From contig OX393561.1 of NCBI GenBank assembly GCA_947652115.1, positions 8,115,688-8,179,687 on the forward strand: DNA of 64,000 bases, read 5' to 3'. Below, in pieces: positions 26,901-34,411 of this stretch. The notes beneath the pieces are model-generated. The model searched no databases. It had not been told where the DNA came from and saw nothing but the letters and a program-made list of their open reading frames with translations. Source of the stretch: Blastomussa wellsi. Lineage: Eukaryota > Cnidaria > Anthozoa > Scleractinia > Plerogyridae. How positions within the stretch are numbered: the first letter of the stretch is position 1; every line of letters starts with the position of its first letter. The translations under genes were made by a program, and so were the position numbers.

Positions 26901-29900
26901 AAAAGGGGATAATAGTCAAACAAAAAATTAAATCCGAGGGAAATGACTAGCTTTCAATTTGGCTTGACGGTAGGGTTGAGGGTTGAAAAAAAAATCGGAA
27001 TTGCACTGTAAGTTCAAAAGGAAAAGACATCAACTGAAGACCATTTTATCCTACTCAGAATGGCTGCAAATGAGGCACTATGCTTGGAAACGAAAAACAT
27101 CGCAGTATTCGTCTAAGGGACACTGAAGGTTTTCTGAGCACACCTGATCGACAACATCCAGCAACTCATCTTTTACCAGATCACAAGGGGAAGCCACGAC
27201 ACACACTGGTTTTGCCTTCAAAATTCTTCGATGAAGTTCTTTTGGACCAATATACTCGGCAACTGGGACTAAAACACCACCTGTGCAAAAATGTAAGCGT
27301 CAGATCTAGAACGGCTGCTAATTTGTCAGTAATCCCGGGTCAGTACTTAAGTGCTTATAGCATAAGCTAATAATGGTTTTGAATATCGCCGTGCAGTACA
27401 ACTCTTTTGTTTGCTCAGTGAGAATTAATAAACGCTTAAGGTGTCCGTCGAGAAAGATTGTCTCCAGTTTAGATGTGACCATGTATCAAATCAAATTTAC
27501 AGTTACTTTTAACCTAGAAAGTTAAGCAATCTTGTTTCTAAGGGCATTAAAAAGGCTCTTAGGCTTTAGGCCTGTCAATCAAAGTGGCCTTCCAGTAACA
27601 GGTATTAGAAGGCCTTTGAGCTCAGTTGTCTCAGTACAGCAGACACTTTTAGTGTGTTTCCTTGTTGCCTCAGGGGAATTCCGGAAAACCAGCTGAGGCA
27701 TGGTCTTCTGGTCATTCAGAAGGGTCAACATTACCTGTTCTTAAACACGCAGTCTGCATCAGCCAGTATTCAGGAATTGTTGGTAAAATCACCATCACAC
27801 GATCTCCTGGCTTGACATCAGCGGCTGTGCACAGAACGTTAGCAGTCCTGAAATCATTTTAGGAATAAACAAAACGGAAACGTTCTTGTATTTCTCAGCA
27901 AAGTGAATGTAGATTGTTCTTCCTGTGGTACACAGAAGCAAATAAATAAAATAGGTCCACAATGCGTACTTGTGTGGGATTTCGTTGATGATTAGATGAG
28001 ACGAATTGTTCTGTTTTGTTGTCATTCAGTTCCTTTTGCCGAGTAAGGTATTACAGTTATATGATTCGCCTTGTAAACTTCCAGAAATTTAAGTTGTCAA
28101 AGAAGTCAGGAAATACTAATTTGAAGGGTTGTTAATAGTAATGATTGACATTACAAGCACAAATCATTTTGTAAGAACTAAAACTCACGTTTATTTCAAA
28201 TTTTGACATGTACTTCACATCTGGTTAACAATAGTCTAGATATCTGGGCTGTTAAAACAGCTAGTGTACATTTTAAACTAAAAAGAAACATGGTATTTAT
28301 AAATCTTTTAACACAAAAAAATTGCCACAAGGAAAGTAACAAAACTTTATGGTATTCTTTGGATACTGCTGAACTACTAAAATACCGCAATAATACCTAA
28401 ATATCATATCTAGGTAAAGTCAGCAGATACTGTTCTCTTCGGGTTAATGATATCAAATATTGCAGGGCCTGGGTTTTCCTCTACATCATTTGCTTGTCTT
28501 ATAAGCAACGGAATATACACATTGTAGTACATCATTTGTGTAAACCAAAGCATCACTTCATTCCACATCTTGTACCGTCCAAAAACTTGTTTCAAAGTCG
28601 GCAAATAAAGCACACTTAAATAAAACATCATGAGCATTATATTCCAAAATCGATCCTTAAAACGTAATGAGGCATCCTTTGTTTTCAAGAAATTGTCATG
28701 ACTGCCGATCCTTGACCGGAATTGTTCAATGGAGATACCCATAAGTTTCAGTTTAAGTTTAGTGCAAGTAACAGTTTCTTTCAGTTTCTATAACACTTTG
28801 AGACACTTGTGAGACACTTGTGAGATAGTTTGAGAAAATTCTGTGCAACCTGCACACTCAAGCCGACAAATATTGGCTTGCGAAAGTACAATGACTCCTT
28901 GATTATATAAAGCTGGGACAACTTGCACCAAAACGAAAGGTCCAAGGCGATAACTGTTGGCTTGTGAATAACGCCAAACAGCTCCTTTGACAAAAGAATC
29001 CTCTGTTATAAACACCTGAAGAAATAACGGAAGAAAAGTCTCAGATTAGGAAAAACGCAGGTCAAAAAACGAACGCGAACGTAATCTGCTTTCAATTAGG
29101 ATATTTTGAAGCCAAAATATCACCTTACATAGGAAATTAAGACCTAGAGATACTCAAAGAAAATGTTAAAAAGGAAAGCGACTTCTACTTACCTTCTGTA
29201 CTAAAAGTAAAACGCGAAAATATTCGAAATCGGTGAAAAAACCAACAGCTGAAAGAAGAAATGGCCGCCCAGGACTCATAAACACAATAAACTGGAACCC
29301 AGTCTTCTCACTTCGACACATCCAAACTAGAAAACACGTGACTAGCACTTCACTCTCGTATACAGATAAATAAATAAATAAATAAATAAATATCGCTGGC
29401 GCTGACTTTGTGTGGGAGAAATCCCACACAAAAAGGAGTCTTCGCACAACGCAGCTAAAACAAACTAAAACACCTTAACTCAATTAGTGATGGATACTCG
29501 GATGAAAGTAGAGTGTAAGAAAGAAATGCTTATTATTATACTTTCATACGTGTTTCATTAGTTTCTTTTGTTTCTTTAATTAATTTGACTCGTATTATTA
29601 TCATGCGTTTTATACACAAGCCAATGGCTCGCAGAGGGCAACCTCATTCCGCATTATATCATAATTTAACTGATTGTTTGATTGATTCTTAGGGGTGGAC
29701 CATTTGACTTTTGAGAGGGATTTGGGTGATTTTGTATGGACATGATATTTTTTGTAACCCTATCTTGCTGTTTCCACGATAGTCAAGTACTGGTCACGTG
29801 GTATACTCAGACGACTGGGTGCAAGTTAGTGGTCTATGAAGAAAGAAGTCAGCCATTTTGTTTTGCACTTGGCATCCAGTCAGAAGTTTTCAGATATTTT

Positions 29901-32789
29901 TTATTCCCTTGGTTTCAGTTTCCATGGTAAGCCGTTTTTCATTTGAAGCTTATTATTGAGCTTTGTAGCTTTGTCTGCATCTGTCGAAAATCTGTCAGCA
30001 TAATCTTTAATGTTAAAATAACAAAGCCCGTTTCCATATTTTTAAGTTCTTTCAGGTATGTGTTCCGAACTTCTAAACGCATCTCATACAAGCCAACACA
30101 AAGACTTGGTATGTGTCCAGTGAAGGTTGCACAGGCACTATTACGCTTTTATGACTTTTATGAGCTCAGTAAATATTATCACGATTATCGCTTAAAACTT
30201 TCGGTACTGTTTGTGTCAACTGCAAGTAGGTGAAACAACAAACAACAGAAACAACAGCCGGCTATTTATGAATACAGTGCCGCTTGAGTTTGAGAAAAGA
30301 CGAGCTTACCTTGTCAAGACTATAGGAAACAAAATGGTAATGTATTCTATTGTTTTAAATGGTGATGGAATTGGTGTAATTTTTTATGTTATTGAGCGAT
30401 AATTTTGTCGACTGCAAAGTTGTCACCAGAAAAATTGCGAATCTTGTGAAATCGAAAATATGTTTACATTTTGATTGAAAGTTAACGTTTAATGAATTTG
30501 TGCTTTTGGATTTTGCTTGATTTTTCGCAATGTATATACGGCGCTCCAAAATGTAATAAAAATCCAAATTTATTGTGGACTTCTATATATCATAATGAGG
30601 TCAACTAGCAATAGAGTTATTTCAGTAAAGTTATGGCTTAGAGTTAGAGTTAAGGACTGCCAGAATCCTGAATTCAAGATTTTGGCAAGCCAAATTCCCG
30701 AATTCAGGATTTTGGCAGTCCTTAACTCTAACTCTAAGCCATAACTCTATGAAGATAACTGTAACAGTAGCCGTCCCGAATCATAATCCAGCTGGTTCAA
30801 CCACTCCCTACGTTTTACGACTTTAAGGTCGCGGTATAGAGAATACTCATCAGTATGCATTAATTTTATGTAAAGAAGTGCAACCATTGAAACCGACAAT
30901 ACGGGAGAAATTCATGCCTCGGTGAAATAGACAATATTCATATCTGACTGGTCCCCAGTCGTTTCTTATGAGAAAAATAACAGACGCGGGGAATGATGGA
31001 GACGACTGTCAGTTTCTTGATCGCTGTTTTCGAAGCATTCCCCCGACAAAAACCGCCTGCTTTGCAGGCTACCATTGCTATGACCAGGTTACGGCAACTG
31101 GTCATAGCTTAAAATGGGACCATTTCAGCAAGAGGCGGTAAGATGTAGGAGACTGTTTATTAGGAATTTGAAACCCATAACTGATGAAAATGTTAGCTGC
31201 GAAAAGTTTTATCTTATAGCGATGTTTCTCATGACGTCACCCATTGTTATTAATATGCCAACCAGAACCTAATTTGCTGTTGAAACAATTACTTCTTTTG
31301 TTCCATGGTTGGCAAATTTGAATATCAAAAGAAATGTGACGTCAATGTTTGTAAACAAGAAATATCACTATAAACTCGCATGTTTTTTAATATGAAAACT
31401 ACACGATCACAAGAGGTTTTATTTTGAAAATATGACGGTGATAAGGTACCTTACTTTTTCGAGTTTACCACAACGTCTTGGAAGCTCCACTTAACTTCGC
31501 TCCCGTCTCCATCAATCCACCACAGAGCTGGTTGGTCACTCTTCCTTTTGCCTTCCTAAAGCCAAAATAGGACGGGAAAAGAATAAAATGTCCTTATTGT
31601 GACCGTTTTGCGTTCGCACCTTTTTAAGGCAAGACGTTAAATAAAAACCATGACAAACTATATATTTTCTGAAAGCTTAATAAATGAAGATAACCATACC
31701 ATATTTATTGAAAGAAAAAAAAGTTTAATGCCTTGAAAATATAGCGATCGTTTTGCAAATGTACATGGCTTGCAATATTCAGTTCCTGTGCAGTCGGAAG
31801 TGATCTAGAGGAAGAGACAAACATTGCGCCGAGTTCTTAACATCTTTGTCTCAAAAACCGTGTCGGCGAATTTTGATATCTTGCCTGGTTTGTTTTTTAC
31901 GCCCGGTTAAACTTAGAGGTTCGAGAAAATATCCCTCCTGTTCCTTCATTTGTTTATAACTCCAGAAAGAACGGGAAAAACCAAAAACACCGACACGGTT
32001 TTTGAGCCACATTATATGGAAACTTTCTCGCTAAATTTGAGCTAAAACGGTTGAAAACTCGATGCACGCGCACTTAAAACGTGCGCCCAATTTCTTGAAA
32101 ATATAGTTTCGAGAAGAAGAGCAAAACAATTTTCAGCTCAGTAAATTTGCCATCACTCTCATTTCCACATTAAATTTACGGAGCTGAAAATTTGCCATCA
32201 CTCTCATTTCCACAACTCATGATGATAGGGGCATTGCTGATCCTAGCAGTATGCGGGACGCGTGTCACATAAGAACTCAGTAAAAATGACCTAGCTATCC
32301 ATGAGTTCTCGTACCTCAGCGGATGGAGCGCCCGCCCGGTGTTCGGGAGGTCATGGGTTCGATTCCTCTCGGGGACTCGGAATTTTTCTTTGTCCCAAAT
32401 TTACCGAGCTGAAAATTTGCCATCACTCTCATTTCCATGATAATGACGTGTTGACAGGTTGTCTCAATGATTTGTCAACATTCCATTATCGGCAATTAGT
32501 AACGAAAACACTATTTTATCCATAACTTCCCGTAGAAACAATATTTTTTTTCGAAATTTTTTTTGAACAAAGATCTATCTTGTTATCGTAAAATATATTT
32601 TTCCCACAATGGTCACATTTGGGGTGGGCTGCTACCTTAAGAGTGAAACATTTTCAAACAAATCCGAAGGCTTGTGTTGTTTCTACACATCACCTTTTCT
32701 TTCTGTGCCCATTCGTCGATGACGTCTGCAAAGTTGAAGTACTCCGGAACTTGAAAATCTTTTGTTCCTCTAATTAGCAGGTCACCCAT
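11987..32789 (-). CDS. Acyl-CoA synthetase, medium-chain (ACSM-like), copy 2, complete 15-exon gene
   Basis: Forms acyl-CoA from a medium-chain acid, ATP and CoA. Coding exons, minus strand: 32789-32694, 31555-31455, 27847-27735, 27280-27144, 25839-25772, 25692-25638, 25286-25165, 24868-24514, 23384-23301, 23114-23013, 22580-22529, 21379-21304, 19489-19393, 19150-19031, 12073-11987. They sum to 1665 nt (554 aa plus TAA) with phases agreeing at every junction. Motifs in order: NPALWW-like QPALWWIDGDGS, TSGTTGNAKMVEHS (P-loop), GGEPLN and YGQTET (A5), GDFYITGD, GYFWIIGRTDD (A7/A8), and PKTVAGKVDR with the C-terminal catalytic Lys. The usual GYRI after GRxDD is replaced by GRNI. Two donors (after exons 14 and 7) are weak GT sites. 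No obvious mitochondrial presequence is encoded before the ACSM core. The final intron is ~7 kb because it hosts a LINE. Confidence 0.88.
12381..12529. repeat. Foldback element, same family as 20944-21088
   Basis: The left arm (12381 on: CATTTCCCATAATACATCTT ... ATTTTGCATAA) and right arm (12474-12529: ... GGTGTATTATGGGAAATGCG) are inverted copies. The flanks (CATTGGTCGATACGTGTG on the left) resemble those of the foldback at 53.7-54.0 kb. Lies in the last intron of ACSM copy 2, left of the LINE. Confidence 0.75.
12625..12643. repeat. Left part of an older repeat split by the LINE
   Basis: CTCGAATAAGCGCCGCAGTT here and several AATAAGCGCCG words at 18157-18335 belong to one dispersed repeat. 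The LINE and its duplicated target divide it, which dates the LINE as the younger insertion. Confidence 0.6.
12644..12657. repeat. LINE target-site duplication, left copy
   Basis: AGGCCGACCAACTT, identical to 18143-18156, directly abutting the LINE 3' tail. Confidence 0.9.
12690..12850. repeat. Degenerate tandem repeat in LINE 3' region
   Basis: Short repeated words of the type ACTACTTACACTACTAACAC and ACTTACAATACTAACA, about 9-18 bp long, between the LINE A-tail and the ORF2 stop. It is unclear whether this is part of the element's 3' UTR or an expanded tail. Confidence 0.7.
12981..16730 (-). CDS. LINE ORF2: endonuclease and reverse transcriptase
   Basis: 1249 aa, ATG start, no internal stop. 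The N-terminal APE-type endonuclease shows FNVRGLSN, LIFLQETHS, NIYGPNKD, MGGDFNCPL and SDHSAI in the expected order (residues ~20-260), with catalytic Glu, Asp and His present. The reverse transcriptase follows at ~500-800: RPISLTNVDTKIASKV, FIDFEKAFDSLEW, RRGVRQGDPLSPYLF, YADDLTAF (the catalytic Asp pair intact) and KALGVHFSN. A C-terminal zinc-binding zf-RVT-type segment (CTFCQTFPETLEHFFYRC) is near residue 1120. No RNase H. The domain set, order and length match L1/Tx1-type ORF2. It should nick target DNA and reverse-transcribe the element RNA in cis. All signature residues I can check are intact. Confidence 0.95.
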   Translation of the reverse strand: MYIVKMLSKQNSKPDTIRLLSFNVRGLSNFKKRRAIFSWCRKQKADLIFLQETHSSKEREAQWKKEWGAEILFSHGSTNARGVAVLIKNGFDIDIKLTQTDSSGRLLLFKALIREENYTIANIYGPNKDAEAVQFYHKLSNQLRTNDFGNEENIIMGGDFNCPLNINLDKKGGIQIPRRHVVKCIEEIQDEFSLHDIWRIKNPNQKSFTWARCSPLIFCRLDYWLISDKLHDLVTNVDILPSIKSDHSAILLELEEIKENNRGPGYWKLNTALLANKENKKMIHDKLPVWLEEAKDLKDRRSIWDWIKFNIRTDSIIFSKRLSQIRQQRERELTDKYQESLAAFQDDPCENTRITMERYKSELELMYDKKVEGLIIRARARWHEHGEKNSKYFLNLEKRNHIKKHIISTDPLSIMDAQKQFYTKLYSSTKTKLDTPDAAIFFENPNLSKLSSEASEKCEGKITMEECHNIIKTFQLGKTPGNDGLPVEFYNTFWPSIGEMVLASFNEAYEVGEMSNSQRQGVITLIEKTGKDRTHLENWRPISLTNVDTKIASKVIATRITRILPEIIHSNQTGYVSGRYIGEAARSIIDVMEYTKTFNIPGISLFIDFEKAFDSLEWNFMFKCLKIFGFGHSLVRWVETFYSKVSSCIINNGSFSANFELRRGVRQGDPLSPYLFVIAIETLAAAIRTSTDIKGIKLDLEEWKIVQYADDLTAFLNDLASVQNLFKLLDLFGKLSGLKVNYTKTEAMWIGSCRDSPETPLSLKWCKSVKALGVHFSNNREVSFQKNFYDKITKIKKQIHQWSWRGLSLFGKVSIIKSLLLPKLVYIFFILSPPSEFISLIQTIIYKFLWKGRAIINSSDYGGLNITDLETSIKSLRLAWISKIFNPEPSPWKSYLRHLLKPYGGLFFFHCNYNINDYHINSTFYSEMLQWWSEFRSNVSTDSKAYDSIIWNNCNIKIDGKPICYHNYMNAGVIFISDLMYSRNNVESFNIAKDKGLMGSNYLTWTAVRCAVPKYLRILTVERNVLNTLELKCGNKDFDPLTSKSKNFYASLIKEKAKHSRGFTKLMSDFNLSEEETRKAFVLGKSVALETFVQCFQFKILNDILFLNTLLQKIGRIQSDLCTFCQTFPETLEHFFYRCSFSTEFWNKFDNFWLTVTRKQIKLDYINIILGILDQRSDLLNYFIILGKLYLWNCRKNKQVPLFLSFEDVVKRKYEIEKLLASQSILNLKYFQAKWNLVLNNNSNFIVRE
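16731..17255 (-). other. LINE inter-ORF spacer
   Basis: 525 bp between ORF1 stop and ORF2 start. Short ORFs on both strands have no domain. The spacer is long for an L1-like element and could hold a reinitiation or internal promoter signal, but none is recognisable by eye. Confidence 0.5.
17256..18020 (-). CDS. LINE ORF1: coiled-coil RNA-binding protein
   Basis: 254 aa, ATG start. Residues ~20-100 are heptad-rich and highly charged (repeated Leu, Lys and Glu; DLNNELSLKESREEL), a likely trimerising coiled coil. Next comes RSKRNNIVIWGLKEG, the RNP-like strand of the L1 ORF1 RRM, and a basic C-terminal part (SKSVRKDRAKLRKDYLRGIK). This architecture is that of L1-type ORF1 proteins, which coat the element RNA as a chaperone. 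It lies 525 bp upstream of ORF2 on the same strand. Length is in the usual range for the family. Confidence 0.88.
   Translation of the reverse strand: MSVRTRSKTLQMSSTDSTSNKLDAVLAKMDDLLRSRDLQEVKLNSILEKLSSLESSQKKTAADVDALKDSYRSLDAQIIDLNNELSLKESREELASVYKKMEDLENRSKRNNIVIWGLKEGAEAAHNSLEDFLRVEFFEKHMQLQNIEVMWAHRTNVNQRATEANTSTVRPIHIYLLRYIDKVQILKAAANALKDNPFLDSQIFISDDVSKSVRKDRAKLRKDYLRGIKERSDVEFALKPWSVPAQILFKDRNC
18143..18156. repeat. LINE target-site duplication, right copy
   Basis: AGGCCGACCAACTT, identical to 12644-12657. Confidence 0.9.
18157..18370. repeat. Older AATAAGCGCCG-type repeat, right part
   Basis: Contains AATAAGCGCCGCC, TTCGAATAAGCGCCGTTC and CCGAATAAGCGCCGCACG, continuing the sequence interrupted at 12643. 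A similar pattern (ATAAATGCCGG, AATAAGCGCTCCCGG) is seen at 23570-23660. Non-coding dispersed repeat. Confidence 0.6.
18722..18798 (+). repeat. tRNA-derived sequence (SINE head or tRNA pseudogene)
   Basis: TAGCTCAGTGGTTAGAGCA has a good D-arm/A-box and GGGTTTAAATTCC a decayed T-arm/B-box, with an anticodon arm around TCCGACTAGATCACGGA between. The stem has a mismatch and the acceptor ends do not pair well, so it is not a functional tRNA. tRNA-derived SINE heads of this form are common in cnidarians. Confidence 0.6.
19815..20101 (+). pseudogene. LINE ORF2 3' remnant (zf-RVT tail)
   Basis: The open frame contains CSFCKKKLETFPFSHVKNFW, matching the Cys-rich tail after the reverse transcriptase of L1/Tx1-like elements and similar in kind to CTFCQTFPETLEHFF of the intact LINE at 12.7 kb. 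Plus-strand, 5'-truncated, in an ACSM copy 2 intron. Not a host gene. Confidence 0.6.
20480..21245. repeat. Composite repeat with TTCCGGTTATTCCG ends and nested foldback
   Basis: Related modules flank the interior: AAATTCCGGTTATTCCGTGT near 20500 and TTTTCCGGTTATTCCGATGT near 21120, plus matching TGGAACAG/CTGTTCCA words. Between them, 20944-21088 is a foldback whose arms (AATCCCATAATACACTTCTT and the inverted ...GTGTATTATGG) match the element at 12381-12529. All inside one intron of ACSM copy 2. Confidence 0.55.
20944..21088. repeat. Foldback element, same family as 12381-12529
   Basis: Arms AATCCCATAATACACTTC and GCGGTGTATTATGG, with ATTTTGCATAATCATTGTTT mirrored by AAACAATGCCTATGCAAATT, make a near-complete hairpin. 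Shared sequence with the 12.4-kb copy shows a mobile family. Confidence 0.75.
21594..21810. repeat. ~59-bp imperfect tandem repeat, ~3.5 units
   Basis: Units begin TGCGAACAAGCGA at 21594, 21653 and 21712, with a partial unit beginning TGTGAACAAG at 21774. Each continues into AACAAGAAAC / AATTAACTTT-type sequence. Intronic, non-coding. Confidence 0.8.
22205..22285. repeat. Short GGAACACC-type tandem repeat
   Basis: Repeated 8-12 bp words (GAACACCGGAACACC, CCCCGGAACACGGAACACC). Low-complexity intronic tract. Confidence 0.7.
25900..26960. repeat. Intronic dispersed repeat related to 50310-50930
   Basis: AT-rich kilobase in an intron of ACSM copy 2. The 3' part (GATATTTTGAGTCATTTCTT, TTGCGACGAGCCAAATTTCC) matches words at 50.69-50.73 kb (ATATTTTGAGCCACATTTTG, CGACGAACCAAATTTAC). 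No ORF of interest; probably a non-autonomous repeat. Confidence 0.45.
28410..28742 (-). pseudogene. Truncated ORF with 2A-type ribosome-skipping motif
   Basis: 110-codon frame from an ATG at 28742 to a TAG at 28410. Residues ~35-85 are hydrophobic and aromatic (MLMMFYLSVLYLP; WFTQMMYYNVYIPLLIRQ), followed directly by NDVEENPGP at 28490-28464, the DxExNPGP signature at which ribosomes skip the Gly-Pro bond. About 19 residues follow before the stop. 2A motifs are known in picornaviruses and in retroelements and other genes of invertebrates, where they sit near the N terminus as here. The stop soon after suggests a 5' fragment of a larger mobile-element gene, stranded in an ACSM intron. Parent family not identified with certainty. 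Confidence 0.55.
28464..28487 (-). other. 2A-like peptide motif DVEENPGP
   Basis: Codons GAT GTA GAG GAA AAC CCA GGC CCT on the minus strand. All eight positions fit D(V/I)ExNPGP. The predicted skip is between the Gly at 28469-28467 and the Pro at 28466-28464. Confidence 0.8.
29364..29391. repeat. (AAAT)n microsatellite
   Basis: Uninterrupted ATAA units, about seven copies, in an intron of ACSM copy 2. Confidence 0.9.
30611..30750. repeat. Long perfect-arm hairpin (foldback element)
   Basis: The left arm (ATAGAGTTAT ... TTAGAGTTAGAGTTAAGGAC ... CCTGAATTC) and right arm (GAATTCAGG ... GTCCTTAACTCTAACTCTAA ... ATAACTCTAT) are almost identical inverted copies of ~50 bp around a ~25-bp loop. 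The left arm has a ~14-bp insertion. High arm identity implies a recent origin. Confidence 0.85.
32129..32440. repeat. Repeated GAAAATTTGCCATCACTCTC unit with tRNA-derived SINE
   Basis: The unit GAGCTGAAAATTTGCCATCA (then CTCTCATTTCCA) occurs at 32132, 32181 and 32406, the first copy slightly diverged. Between copies 2 and 3 lies a tRNA-like block, 32306-32380, with an A-box-like TACCTCAGCGGATGGAGC and a good B-box GGTTCGATTCC. The arrangement fits a SINE with its tail duplicated, or insertion of a SINE into a tandem repeat. Confidence 0.65.
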
Positions 32790-33216
32790 CAGTCAGCAGG
32801 GATGGTTAGTGCTTTTAATATAATATAGATGAGATAATAATTGAAATTAAATAACAGTTTCCTTTATGGCTATTAATCTTTTGCCTTGGTATGTCAAATA
32901 AGTTTTCTACACATTGACATCATATTCTCCTTATTCATATTCTCCATACTATAAATTGCACATTCTATGCTCTTATACGCGGAGTAAAAGCCAAAAGAGT
33001 GATGCTTTAGCTTACTGACATAAGAAGAACCCTTACTATCATAACTTTCCACTCTTCTCACTCTGTAATGAGTAGCTTCCCTTCAGTATGCTCCCAATAT
33101 CGATCAAAATTGGATTTGAGTACTATTTGTCATTGAGGGGTTGTCCATCCTTATTTCATACACATCTCTGTTTAGCGTAGGAAGTGTCATCTGTCTAAGT
33201 GTAGTAACACCACGGC

Positions 33217-33318
33217 GGAGGGGTTGGTTAGTGTCCATCACCTGTGAAGCTTGTGGTAACCTTGAGTGGAGGGGTTGGTTAGTGTCCATCACCTGTGAAG
33301 CTTGTGGTAACCTTGAGT
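33217..33318. repeat. 51-bp direct tandem duplication
   Basis: Two identical 51-bp units starting GGAGGGGTTGGTTAGTGTCC at 33217 and 33268. They lie just left of the inverted-repeat element. Confidence 0.9.
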
Positions 33319-33410
33319 AGTAGGTGGTGAGGAAAACAAATACCACCTGGTCCCCACCGGTTAGATATACCAAGTTCGAACCCCCCCCCCCCCCCCAACT
33401 GCGAAAAACA
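33316..33410. repeat. Fragment of inverted-repeat element terminus, outside the main element
   Basis: GTAGTAGGTGGTGAGGAAAA, GATATACCAAGTTCG and AACTGCG here match, with small gaps, 40357-40438 within the right TIR, and a C run has expanded between them. This is a degenerate TIR piece abutting the left TIR head to head, so the main element sits next to or inside remains of another copy. Confidence 0.6.
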
Positions 33411-33679
33411 GCCAGTTTCCACATCCCTTCCCCCACCCAAGGGAAGAAATCTAATTTTAACAAACAATGAAACAAAGATGCAAACAAAACCGCGCAGTTG
33501 GGGGGTTCCGAACTTGGTGTATCTACGGTGGGCCCTGCGGTTGTATTTGTTTTCCTCACCACCTACTACTTCGAGGAAGGACAACCCCCAGGCCGGCGCA
33601 GCTGTGCCGCAAGAAACCGCTTTCAACTGGTTTCAACCGGCGTTTCACACAATTAGACAGAAGCGCCGCCCTTTCAAAA

Positions 33680-33964
33680 ATGGTACACGGAGCAAACAAC
33701 TGTATGTGGTTGATACGAAATCGACAAAAGAACTTCGGCAAACGGTGTGACGGAAAATATTGCTCTCAACATAACTGGCAAATAAAAAAGGAATGCAAAA
33801 GCCAGCACCATGCCGAGCTGTGGAATCGGAGTTTTGACCGACTATGCGCGCATTGCGGCGGGCTCTCGCTAACACAGCGGCTTACACGCATAGAGAAAAT
33901 TGCAAAGAAAAAATATGAACTTGTTTTGCTCGAGCTGATGCATGAAAAAAGAGCAAGCAGTTAG
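33680..33964 (+). CDS. Small Cys-rich protein in left TIR
   Basis: 94 aa from ATG to TAG. Shows NNCMWLIRNRQ, KRCDGKYCSQHNW and LCAHCGG, suggesting two zinc-binding Cys/His knots, then a Lys-rich helix (RIEKIAKKKYELVLLELM). Family not known to me. The right TIR carries the same gene inverted, but the copies differ by indels in the middle: the right copy reads CRSCG where this copy reads in another frame, so this one probably contains compensating frameshifts. Because it lies in the TIR it is kept in two copies per element. It could be a DNA-binding end-recognition or regulatory protein; that is a guess. Confidence 0.5.
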   Translation: MVHGANNCMWLIRNRQKNFGKRCDGKYCSQHNWQIKKECKSQHHAELWNRSFDRLCAHCGGLSLTQRLTRIEKIAKKKYELVLLELMHEKRASS

Positions 33965-33979
33965 AGATTTGCATACTTG
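33960..33979 (+). promoter_or_regulatory. Promoter-like motif GTTAGAGATTTGCATACTTG
   Basis: Contains the octamer ATTTGCAT. Ends 11 bp before the ATG at 33991. Near copies at 34344-34362 and 34376-34395 (plus) and at 39912-39931, 39874-39894 and 39841-39857 (minus), each array just upstream of a start codon. Confidence 0.5.
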
Positions 33980-33990
33980 AAAAAGCAACG

Positions 33991-34245
33991 ATGGAGAATA
34001 ACATTCAAACGCAATCCCCGGAGTTGAGGGAAAAGATTAAGCAAAGGTTATCTCTTGGCTGGGAGGCAATCCACGAGGAACTAGTAGACACTCCTTTCTG
34101 TAGCAGACGTGAACAAATTGTCAAGGTTACGGTTTGTAGAAAATGCAGCGTCTGTGAACGGAATGGATTGTGCTTCTCGTGCTGGAAAAATGGAGACAAA
34201 CACTTCCTCGGCGACCCAACTTTTGATGAAATCGACTACCACTAA
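33991..34245 (+). CDS. Small Cys-rich protein with LPxELR-like N terminus
   Basis: 84 aa. N-terminal SPELREKIKQRLSLGWEAIHEEL resembles the N terminus of the next gene, and the centre has VCRKCSVC and LCFSC, four CxxC-type half-sites likely binding one zinc. Starts 11 bp after a promoter-like motif and 27 bp after the TIR gene stop. No family recognised; intact reading frame. Confidence 0.6.
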   Translation: MENNIQTQSPELREKIKQRLSLGWEAIHEELVDTPFCSRREQIVKVTVCRKCSVCERNGLCFSCWKNGDKHFLGDPTFDEIDYH

Positions 34246-34375
34246 TTATTTATAAAAATGATGTGAACCTCGGCGGCTTCTTCGCAAACAAGAAAAGGCA
34301 AAGAAAAATTTTAAACGTGTTTTGCACGAGCTGATTTCAACCAGTTAGAGCTTTGCATACTAAAACGTAGAACAC

Positions 34376-34395
34376 GTTAGAGATTTGCATACTTG
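34376..34395 (+). promoter_or_regulatory. Promoter-like motif, tandem pair with 34344-34362
   Basis: GTTAGAGATTTGCATACTTG repeated 32 bp after GTTAGAGCTTTGCATACTA; ends 16 bp before the ATG at 34412. Confidence 0.5.
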
Positions 34396-34411
34396 TTGTT
34401 AAAAGCGCGCA

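Larger units (their letters stand above)
33438..33984 (+). repeat. Left terminal inverted repeat
   Basis: Collinear inverted match to 39906-40493, with indels. Includes a small Cys-rich ORF. Confidence 0.9.

Noticed and set aside
32301..32525. 74-codon plus ORF
   Set aside because: Runs through the tRNA-derived SINE block; no protein support.
33104..33562. 152-codon minus ORF across the left TIR boundary
   Set aside because: Crosses a C homopolymer, a tandem duplication and the TIR edge; no domain.
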